The notes under the pieces: generated by a model
Told to the model about the DNA's origin: nothing
Seen by the model: the letters and a program-made list of their open reading frames with translations, nothing else
Database searches by the model: none
Assembly (NCBI GenBank): GCA_011523315.1
Contig: WTHE01000500.1
Location: 1 to 12,088, forward strand
DNA from: Candidatus Binatota bacterium
GTDB lineage: Bacteria > Desulfobacterota > Binatia > Bin18
DNA length: 12,088 nucleotides
Reading direction: 5' to 3'
Shown: in pieces, positions 7,116 through 12,088 of the stretch
Layout: the number at the start of each line of letters is the position of its first letter
Position numbering within the stretch: the first letter of the stretch is position 1
Translations under genes and position numbers: made by a program

Positions 7116-8148
7116 AGGCGTGTAGAATCGTTTCTGGAATGACCCGAAGGTGCTGAGGGCCTAAAAAATAGTGCTCGGGAGAGAGAAAGAGCTGATCCAT
7201 GCTGTGTTGCAGGGCGGGGATGGTCAGGGGCTGTCCGCTGAGAGCCGACTGGAGGCTTTCAACGGTGTGGGCCGGCGCCAGAAAATCCCCGCTCAGCTGG
7301 AGCGCCGACAGGGTGTGCTGGGGAGTGACATCAAAACCGATGGTCAGGCTGCCGAGGGGTGTGGCCACGCTCGGCTGAAAGGGCAGGTCGTGGCGAGCCG
7401 GCCAACTGGCGAGCCAGGCTTCGGCCTCTGCACTGTGGGCCAGGCGGGCGATGTGCTCCTGCTCGGTGTGGGTCAGGTCCTGGACCACGCAGGTCTCGGC
7501 CAACTGGGCGAAGCCGTGCTGGAAGAGACGCGTCAGCTGGACCAGCGAGGGTGGCCGGCCGGCCCCCTGCTCCAGACTGGTGACGTGGTCGGGGGCGAGA
7601 AACTGGCTGGAGATTGTGCCGGCCGGATCGATGGTGTCCAGCAGATAGGGCAGCAGGCTGAAATCGCGCCGCACGGCCAGGCTGCCCTCGATCAGCGCGG
7701 CACCGTTTTTTTCGCTGGTCCACGACACCCAGCCAACCGTCCGGCGCTCAATGGTCAGAAAATCCCGGCCTGGGTAGAACAGCTGGACGCCGGCCGCCTT
7801 GAAGCCGTGCAGCACGCTGCGGACGTGGCGGTTGAGGACTTGAAACGGCGCCAGGTAGAACGGGTCGTCCGAGAAAAAGGCCGAGCGGTGGGGCAGGATC
7901 AGGGAGAAGTGGACGAAGCCGTGTCCGCTCGGCACGACCCGGCCTCCGCTCAGGCGACGGCTGACCGTCACCTGGTCGGTCGCGTTCAGGCCTGCGGCGG
8001 CGTGGTAGCGACCGAGTCGCACCACGTCGCCCGGGCAGGTGTACACGCGGAGGACGGCGGTGGTGTCCACGGTTTGTAAAAAGAACCGGTCGCTGGCCAG
8101 GCTCAGGCTGGGCGAGATGTCTTCCTGGCTCACCACACGCAGCTGCAT
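7105..8148 (-). CDS. lipoate-protein ligase A family protein, atypical
   Basis: The product is 347 aa. The biotin/lipoate ligase domain is marked by SLASDRFF near the N-terminus, the RRLSGGRVV loop (64-72) and GFVHFSLILP. The C-terminal region (SLTIGFDVTPQHTL, then LSGDFLAPAHTVESLQSALSG) resembles the accessory domain of LplA-type enzymes, which supports two-domain architecture. LplA ligases activate lipoate with ATP and attach it to E2 or GcvH lipoyl domains. The catalytic lysine of LplA (K133 of E. coli, in a K-[IV]-[SA]-G motif) should fall near residue 137, but here the segment reads ERRTVGWVSW and lacks lysine. The activity may therefore be altered or lost. The start at 8148 has no clear ribosome binding site. 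It is divergent from xdhC and is the first gene of a pair with the HEAT-repeat gene. Confidence 0.78.
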   Translation of the reverse strand: MQLRVVSQEDISPSLSLASDRFFLQTVDTTAVLRVYTCPGDVVRLGRYHAAAGLNATDQVTVSRRLSGGRVVPSGHGFVHFSLILPHRSAFFSDDPFYLAPFQVLNRHVRSVLHGFKAAGVQLFYPGRDFLTIERRTVGWVSWTSEKNGAALIEGSLAVRRDFSLLPYLLDTIDPAGTISSQFLAPDHVTSLEQGAGRPPSLVQLTRLFQHGFAQLAETCVVQDLTHTEQEHIARLAHSAEAEAWLASWPARHDLPFQPSVATPLGSLTIGFDVTPQHTLSALQLSGDFLAPAHTVESLQSALSGQPLTIPALQHSMDQLFLSPEHYFLGPQHLRVIPETILHAYGL

Positions 8149-8165
8149 GAGTTCAGCATACGGTA

Positions 8166-8220
8166 GGCGCCGGGGACCGGCAATGCGTCTGCCTCAGCCC
8201 GGCGCCGTTCTTTTTTCTTC
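8166..8220 (+). terminator. intrinsic-terminator-like hairpin in the xdhC leader
   Basis: A perfect 9-bp inverted repeat, GGCGCCGGG (8166-8174) and CCCGGCGCC (8198-8206), encloses 23 nt and is followed at once by GTTCTTTTTTCTTC (8207-8220). On the plus strand this is a strong Rho-independent terminator pattern. It lies between divergent genes with no plus-strand gene ending before it. A smaller hairpin, GCCGG (8169-8173), GGA loop, CCGGC (8177-8181), would use the same left arm and exclude the terminator. The arrangement looks like an attenuator in the xdhC leader, with the promoter upstream of 8166. The alternative is termination of antisense read-through. Confidence 0.5.
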
Positions 8221-8222
8221 GC

Positions 8223-8262
8223 CAGGCTTGTGCTAACCCTGAGCAAAGAGTCACCCAGCCTG
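8223..8262 (+). promoter_or_regulatory. second structured element before the xdhC ribosome binding site
   Basis: CAGGCT (8223-8228) pairs with AGCCTG (8257-8262), and inside it TGCT (8231-8234) pairs with AGCA (8242-8245) around a 7-nt loop. The element ends two nt before the CAGGAGG (8264-8270) of xdhC. It could control access to that site. No known riboswitch consensus was recognised with confidence; a molybdenum-cofactor riboswitch would make biological sense here but is not shown. Confidence 0.3.
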
Positions 8263-8281
8263 TCAGGAGGATTGAGACGCC

Positions 8282-9436
8282 ATGGATGATTTATGGGACC
8301 GCGCCGAAGCATTACTGGCTGACGGCAAGTCGTTTGTCTTGGCGACGATTATCCGGACGCGTGGTTCTGTCCCGCGTGAGGTCGGGGCCAAGATGGTCGT
8401 CCCGCCCGAGGGACAGCCGTTCGGGACAATCGGCGGCGGGTGTGGGGAGGGCGAGGTGCTGCGCCGGGCCTACCCGGTGTTGGAGCAGAATCTGCCGCCG
8501 CGGATTGTCGAGGTCGATCTGACCGGCGATTTCGATCAGGACGTGATTCAGGTGTGTGGCGGCCTGATGGATGTGGCGCTCGACGTGTGGCGGCCCGAAG
8601 AGCACCGTGAACTGGCCCACAGCCTGGCCGAGGCGACCCGGGCGCGCCGGCCAACGGCTCTGGTGACAGCCCTGGATGCGCTTGGCGGCAGTCTCAGTCC
8701 GGGCGCCAAGGGGTGTCTGTCGGTGGGCCGCGGCGGCCCGGCCGTGAGCCCCACGCTGTCGCTCGACCAGACTCTGGTCGAGACCTTCAGTGCGTCTGTC
8801 ACCGATGGCAAGTCCCAGCTGTTTGCGGTCTCGCCCCAGGGCCAGGCGGTGGAAGAGGTCGTCGCCCGCCGCCAGGACTGGCCCAGGGTTTTTGTCGACG
8901 TGCAGTCGGGTCAGCAGACCCTGATTATTGCCGGGGCCGGCCATATTGCCCAGCCGCTGTGCGAGATCGCTCACCTGATGGGGTTTCGGACGATTGTGGT
9001 CGATGATCGCTGGGCGTTTGCCAATGCCGAGCGGTTTCCCCACGCGGCCGATATCCGGGTCGGCCCCTTTGGCCAGGTGCTGGACAGCCTGGAAATCAAC
9101 GAGCAGACCTTTGTCGTGGTCGTCACCCGGGGGCATGTGCATGACGAGGAGTCGGTGCGGGTGGCCTTGCACAAGAGCCCGGCCTATATCGGCATGATCG
9201 GGAGCAAACGCCGGGCCAAAACTACCCTCGACCGCCTGGCCGAACAGGGTTTCAGCCCCGAACAGCTGAGCCGTATCCACACCCCCATGGGTTTGGATAT
9301 TGCGGCTGAGACGCCGGCCGAGATCGCGGTGGCTATTGCCGCCGAGATCGTCCGGGCGCGGCACCGCGGGTCGCTGGAGACGCTGTCCCTGGCCGCCAAG
9401 GCGCGGTCGGGCGGTCCGTTCAAGTTCGGCGGCTGA
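8282..9436 (+). CDS. xdhC: XdhC/CoxI family molybdenum enzyme maturation protein
   Basis: The product is 384 aa with the two expected domains. The N-terminal XdhC/CoxI domain shows FVLATIIRTRGSVPREVGAKMVV (18-40) and GTIGGGCGEGEV (48-59), with C54 and a second cysteine in VCGG (C92). The C-terminal Rossmann domain shows IIAGAGHIAQPLCEIAHLMGF around 215-235 and VVDDRWAFANAERFP. XdhC proteins bind the molybdenum cofactor, promote its sulfuration and insert it into xanthine-dehydrogenase-type hydroxylases. GGAGG stands 11 nt before the ATG. The next gene is a MocA-like nucleotidyltransferase, the normal partner, 13 bp downstream. No hydroxylase structural gene is in this window, so its client is elsewhere or outside the edges. 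A structured leader precedes the gene. Confidence 0.93.
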   Translation: MDDLWDRAEALLADGKSFVLATIIRTRGSVPREVGAKMVVPPEGQPFGTIGGGCGEGEVLRRAYPVLEQNLPPRIVEVDLTGDFDQDVIQVCGGLMDVALDVWRPEEHRELAHSLAEATRARRPTALVTALDALGGSLSPGAKGCLSVGRGGPAVSPTLSLDQTLVETFSASVTDGKSQLFAVSPQGQAVEEVVARRQDWPRVFVDVQSGQQTLIIAGAGHIAQPLCEIAHLMGFRTIVVDDRWAFANAERFPHAADIRVGPFGQVLDSLEINEQTFVVVVTRGHVHDEESVRVALHKSPAYIGMIGSKRRAKTTLDRLAEQGFSPEQLSRIHTPMGLDIAAETPAEIAVAIAAEIVRARHRGSLETLSLAAKARSGGPFKFGG

Positions 9437-9449
9437 GCCCGTCCAGCCT

Positions 9450-10049
9450 ATGATCTCGGGTATTCTTCTGGCCGCCGGCGAGTCGCGTCGCATGGGCTCG
9501 CCAAAAGCGCTCCTGCCCTACCAGGGCCAAACGTTTCTTGAGCGTATCTGCACGGCTTTCTTCGACGCCGGGGTGGATGAGCTGATCGTCGTGCTGGGCG
9601 CCTGGGAGGACAGGCTGCGGCCCGCCCTGCCCCGGCATTCAGCCCTGCGCACAGTCGTCAACCCGCACTATGCCCAGGGCCAGCTGTCTTCTCTGGTGTG
9701 CGGGCTCGGCGCGCTGTCGCCCGACAGCGCGGCTGCGGTGGTGAACCTGGTTGACCATCCGCTGGTCAGAACGGAGACCATCGCCGCGCTCATGGCCTCG
9801 TTTCGGACCGACCCGCTGCCGATTATCATTGCCGCCCATCAGGGCAAGCGCGGCCATCCGGTGTTGTTCTCCCGCCAGGTCTATGCCGAGCTGCTGGCCG
9901 CCCCGCTGGACAAAGGCGCCAAAACGGTCGTGCGCAAAGATCCCGCCCGGGTGCGCCACCTGGCGCTCGACGACCCCGGCATTGTGGCCGATATCGATAC
10001 CCCGCAGGACTACCGGCGCTGGACGGGGCTGACCACGCCTGGCTCGTGA
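9450..10049 (+). CDS. MocA-like molybdenum cofactor nucleotidyltransferase
   Basis: The product is 199 aa, the length of MocA/MobA-type enzymes. The N-terminal nucleotide-binding signature ILLAAGESRRMGSPKALLPY runs over residues 5-24, with K19 as the conserved lysine. QGQLSSL (76-82) and NLVDHPLV (99-106, D102 as likely metal ligand) follow, then HQGKRGHPVLFS and a C-terminal DIDTPQDY. MocA transfers CMP from CTP to molybdopterin to form the cytosine dinucleotide cofactor used by xanthine-dehydrogenase-family hydroxylases; MobA uses GTP. The XdhC neighbour supports the MocA role, but nucleotide choice is not proven by the sequence. A longer in-frame reading from 9300 would overlap xdhC by 137 bp with no family match before residue 51, so ATG 9450 is preferred. 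Confidence 0.88.
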   Translation: MISGILLAAGESRRMGSPKALLPYQGQTFLERICTAFFDAGVDELIVVLGAWEDRLRPALPRHSALRTVVNPHYAQGQLSSLVCGLGALSPDSAAAVVNLVDHPLVRTETIAALMASFRTDPLPIIIAAHQGKRGHPVLFSRQVYAELLAAPLDKGAKTVVRKDPARVRHLALDDPGIVADIDTPQDYRRWTGLTTPGS

Positions 10050-10050
10050 T

Positions 10051-11484
10051 ATGCACGCCCCAGGCCGCCTGTCCCATCGGGTCAAGATCGCCTACGGTTT
10101 CGGACTGTCGGCCGAAGGCATTAAGACCAACGCCTTTACCCTTTTTTTGCTGTTTTACTATCAGCAGATTGTCGGACTCGATCCCGGTCTGTGTGGCGTG
10201 GCGCTGTTTATCGCCCTGCTCATTGATGCGGTAACCGATCCGGCGGTCGGTGTCTGGTCCGACGGCTTGCGTTCTCGGCTCGGCCGGCGCCACCCTTTCA
10301 TGTATGCCGCCGGCCTGCCGCTGGCGGTGTGCTTTGTGGCGGTGTTTCTGCCGCCCCGGGGTTTGAGCCAGGTCGGGCTGTTCGTGTGGCTGCTGGGTTT
10401 TGCCTCAGCCACGCGCTTTGCCATGACCCTGTTTGCCATTCCGCACCAGGCCCTGGTGGCCGAGCTGACCCAGGACTATGACGAGCGCACCTCGCTGCAA
10501 ACCCTGCGTCTCGTCTTTGCCTGGCTATTTGGCTTGGGCTACGCGATCCTGGCCTACGCGGTGTTTCTGCGCGCCACCCCCCGCTATCCCCAGGGGCTGC
10601 TCAATCCCGAGGGCTACGTCGGCTTTGCCGTGTGGGGCGCGGTCATCATGGTCGTGACGACCCTGGTGTCGGCGCTCGGCACCCAGCGGGCCGCCCTCCA
10701 GGCGCAGGTGGCTGACGACCGCATACAGCCGGTCCGGCTCAGATCTCTGCCCCGCGACATGCGGGCGGCGCTGGGCAGCCCGTCGTACCGGGCGGCCGTT
10801 GTCGGCGGTTTGTGTTTGTGGGTCTCCTTTGGGGTGAACCAGAACCTCGGGAATTACCTCAATACCTTTTTTTGGGGGTTCAGCTCGGAGCAGATCACGC
10901 TCTTCATGTTTGTTCTCATCGCCAGCTCGGTGCTGGCCCTGGTCGTGACCCGACCGCTGACCGAGCGGCTGGGCAAGAAACGGCTGATTCTGGCCACCGC
11001 GGTGGCTGCGCCGCTGATTTTGGCCACACTCATTTTTGTACGGCTGGCCGGCCTGTTGCCGGGCGGCGGTGAGCCCATGCTGGTGTGGGTCGTGGGCGGA
11101 ACGATCTTCGTGAGCTATACCGCCATCATCATCTCCATGACCATGGTCGGGTCAATGATTGCCGACGTGACCGACGAGCACGAGCTGCGGGTGGGGACGC
11201 GCCAGGAGGGGCTGTTGTTTGCGGCCAACGCGTTTATCTCCAAAGCGTCGTCGGGTCTGGGGGTGTTGGTCTCCGGGTTTGTGATCAAACTGGCCGCGTT
11301 TCCGGCCGGGGCGACCCTGGGCAGTGTTGCCCCCGAGGTGGTGCACCGCCTGGGGCTGTTCAGCGCCCTGGTGACGCTGCTGTTCGGCGTCGGCATGGTA
11401 CTCGGCTTCCTGCCCTATCGGCTCAGCCGTGAGCGCCACGCGGCGATTGTCAACGAGTTGCGCCAGCTGCGTGAATCGGCCTGA
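10051..11484 (+). CDS. GPH-family (MFS_2) sugar:cation symporter-like transporter
   Basis: The product is 477 aa, the usual length of glycoside-pentoside-hexuronide:cation symporters. The family signature is clear at 59-84: DAVTDPAVGVWSD, then RSRLGRRHPFM, the cytoplasmic loop after helix 2. About 12 hydrophobic segments are visible, among them LFLLFYYQQIV, FLPPRGLSQVGLFVWLLGFA, FAVWGAVIMVVTTLVSALG, FMFVLIASSVLALVV and LFSALVTLLFGVGMVLGFL. It sits in the inner membrane and probably imports an organic solute with Na+ or H+. The ATG is one base after the stop of the MocA-like gene, so translation is likely coupled. Its link to molybdenum-cofactor genes suggests that it carries a substrate of the missing hydroxylase (for example a purine, aromatic or sugar-like compound), which is inference. 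Confidence 0.87.
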   Translation: MHAPGRLSHRVKIAYGFGLSAEGIKTNAFTLFLLFYYQQIVGLDPGLCGVALFIALLIDAVTDPAVGVWSDGLRSRLGRRHPFMYAAGLPLAVCFVAVFLPPRGLSQVGLFVWLLGFASATRFAMTLFAIPHQALVAELTQDYDERTSLQTLRLVFAWLFGLGYAILAYAVFLRATPRYPQGLLNPEGYVGFAVWGAVIMVVTTLVSALGTQRAALQAQVADDRIQPVRLRSLPRDMRAALGSPSYRAAVVGGLCLWVSFGVNQNLGNYLNTFFWGFSSEQITLFMFVLIASSVLALVVTRPLTERLGKKRLILATAVAAPLILATLIFVRLAGLLPGGGEPMLVWVVGGTIFVSYTAIIISMTMVGSMIADVTDEHELRVGTRQEGLLFAANAFISKASSGLGVLVSGFVIKLAAFPAGATLGSVAPEVVHRLGLFSALVTLLFGVGMVLGFLPYRLSRERHAAIVNELRQLRESA

Positions 11485-11556
11485 AGCGCTGTCCGGTACT
11501 CGGTCCCGTCTCGACATTGATCCATCGCGCAACAGGACTCTGACATCTGGACGAGC

Positions 11557-11585
11557 TTGATATGATTCCATATATGGAATATATG
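11557..11585 (+). promoter_or_regulatory. promoter with palindromic operator of the HigBA locus
   Basis: TTGATA (11557-11562) and TATATG (11580-11585) are spaced by 17 bp. The spacer is nearly filled by a perfect 16-bp palindrome, ATTCCATATATGGAAT (11565-11580), and TATATGGA repeats at 11571-11578 and 11580-11587. This AT-rich patch stands out in GC-rich DNA. A palindrome inside the promoter just upstream of a toxin-antitoxin gene pair is the normal layout for antitoxin autorepression. Confidence 0.5.
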
Positions 11586-11665
11586 GACGAGGACGAGTTG
11601 GCTGCTCTTGAATAGCAGAGCGAATTTTTGAGGACTTGCCACGAATCGGGCGTGGCTGTAGGAGC

Positions 11666-11986
11666 ATGACGCCATGCCCGGAGAGCGCACAGGAGGACGT
11701 GACTGCTGTGGTCGAATTGCTGATGGAGTACGGACCGAGCTTGCCGTTTCCCTACTCCTCGGGCGTCATAGGCTCCCGCCACAGCCACATGCGCGAGCTG
11801 CGCGTACAAAGCGGTGGCCGGCCCCTGCGCGTCTTCTATGCTTTCGATCCGATACGGTCGGCGATCCTGCTGATTGGTGGTGACAAAACCGGTGACGAGC
11901 GATTTTACAGACGATATGTGTCGCTTGCCGACAAGCTCTATGACGAACATCTAAAAGAACTCAGGAAGGAAGGACTGGTCGAATGA
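11666..11986 (+). CDS. HigB/RelE-type (phage Gp49-like) toxin, N-terminus doubtful
   Basis: From residue 8 on (SAQEDVTAVVELLMEYGPSL, FPYSSGV, SRHSHMRELRVQ, GRPLRVFYAFDP, SAILLIGGDKTG, RFYRRYVSLADKLYDEHLKEL) it is a clear HigB-type mRNA interferase, which cleaves mRNA on the ribosome. About 106 aa remain. The usual start with a D-E-F and W-W region is not in this frame. The next frame just upstream reads EHDAMP (after a TAG at 11659-11661), which would join to ESAQEDV if one base of the CCC at 11677-11679 were removed, so a frameshift is plausible. The start is uncertain: ATG 11666 has AGGAG only one nt away, TTG 11636 is longer, and GTG 11708 is shorter. The stop overlaps the antitoxin ATG (ATGA). 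It is probably a damaged or altered toxin. Confidence 0.7.
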   Translation: MTPCPESAQEDVTAVVELLMEYGPSLPFPYSSGVIGSRHSHMRELRVQSGGRPLRVFYAFDPIRSAILLIGGDKTGDERFYRRYVSLADKLYDEHLKELRKEGLVE

Positions 11987-12044
11987 GCGGTCGTCATGCT
12001 TTTCGCGACTTGACGAAGGATTTCACACCGGAGCGCCGAGCGCT
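11983..12044 (+). pseudogene. HigA-type antitoxin, N-terminal fragment
   Basis: The ATG overlaps the HigB stop (ATGA). The first 20 codons give MSGRHAFRDL then TKDFTPERRA, which matches the N-terminus of HigA antitoxins paired with this toxin type. After that the frame stays open to the window edge (LSGSSLALAAVHGEA) but no longer resembles the family. The break coincides with a 13-bp palindrome, AGCGC-CGA-GCGCT (12032-12044). The lost part reappears reversed on the other strand. Confidence 0.65.
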
Positions 12045-12088
12045 TTCTGGGTCATCGCTCGCGCTTGCCGCAGTTCATGGAGAGGCAT
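12035..12088 (-). pseudogene. HigA-type antitoxin internal segment, inverted
   Basis: Read on the minus strand from the window edge, the frame gives MPLHELRQARAMTQKALG (12088-12035). This is the start of the helix-turn-helix domain of HigA/XRE antitoxins, normally about 12 residues downstream of the ERRA motif on the same strand. After ALG the frame reads APV and stops (TGA at 12025-12023). It is therefore the same kind of gene in opposite orientation, sharing the nine bases GCCGAGCGC (12035-12043) with the forward fragment. Its N-terminal side lies beyond the window. Confidence 0.6.

Noticed and set aside
7171..8079. A 302-codon open frame on the plus strand
   Set aside because: It is antisense to the lipoate-ligase-like gene, which has clear family motifs.
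8312..9493. A 393-codon open frame on the minus strand
   Set aside because: It is antisense to xdhC and has no recognisable domain; it is a compositional shadow.
11562..11615. Small frame MIPYMEYMDEDELAALE
   Set aside because: It overlaps the promoter/operator and is only 17 residues. A resemblance to another RelE-type toxin start is too weak to support.
11602..11629. Weak terminator-like hairpin (5-bp stem then TTTTT) in the HigB leader
   Set aside because: The stem is short and alternative pairings compete. It may be chance.

Overview
The window is GC-rich bacterial chromosomal DNA with strong third-position G/C bias. The gene set suggests a lineage on or near the Desulfobacterota/Myxococcota (former Deltaproteobacteria), Binatota or Tectomicrobia. 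It includes a DUF6178-type protein, a DUF3047 secreted protein, XdhC and MocA, a GPH-type symporter and acyl-CoA-type catabolic enzymes. No rRNA, tRNA or marker gene is present, so the taxonomic guess is weak.

Layout. (1) 152-901 (+): an exported DUF3047 protein. (2) 965-1658 (-): a two-gene toxin-antitoxin module, with a ribbon-helix-helix antitoxin followed by an overlapping PIN-domain toxin. (3) 1918-6200 (+): a co-directional run of an SDR dehydrogenase, an enoyl-CoA hydratase/isomerase-family protein, an isocitrate lyase/PEP mutase-family protein and a DUF6178-like protein. Tight spacing and good ribosome binding sites suggest that the first three form a catabolic set with unknown substrate. 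(4) 8148-6228 (-): a lipoate-protein-ligase-like protein overlapping by 11 bp a HEAT-repeat protein; it converges on region 3. (5) 8282-11484 (+): xdhC, a mocA-like nucleotidyltransferase and a GPH-family symporter, spaced 13 bp and 1 bp apart. XdhC and MocA mature molybdenum-cofactor enzymes, but no molybdenum hydroxylase gene lies here. The xdhC leader carries an intrinsic-terminator-like hairpin with a competing smaller hairpin and a further dyad. (6) 11557-12088 (+): a HigBA-type toxin-antitoxin locus with a palindromic operator/promoter. It looks damaged: the toxin N-terminus is not recognisable in frame, and the antitoxin breaks after about 20 codons and continues as its own internal segment in inverted orientation.

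The most notable observations are the inverted antitoxin junction at the right edge (a real inversion, a switch, or an assembly/amplification chimera), the attenuator-like xdhC leader, the lipoate-ligase-like protein without its expected lysine, and the enoyl-CoA-hydratase-like protein lacking one of two catalytic glutamates. No wholly new multi-gene system can be claimed from the sequence alone.
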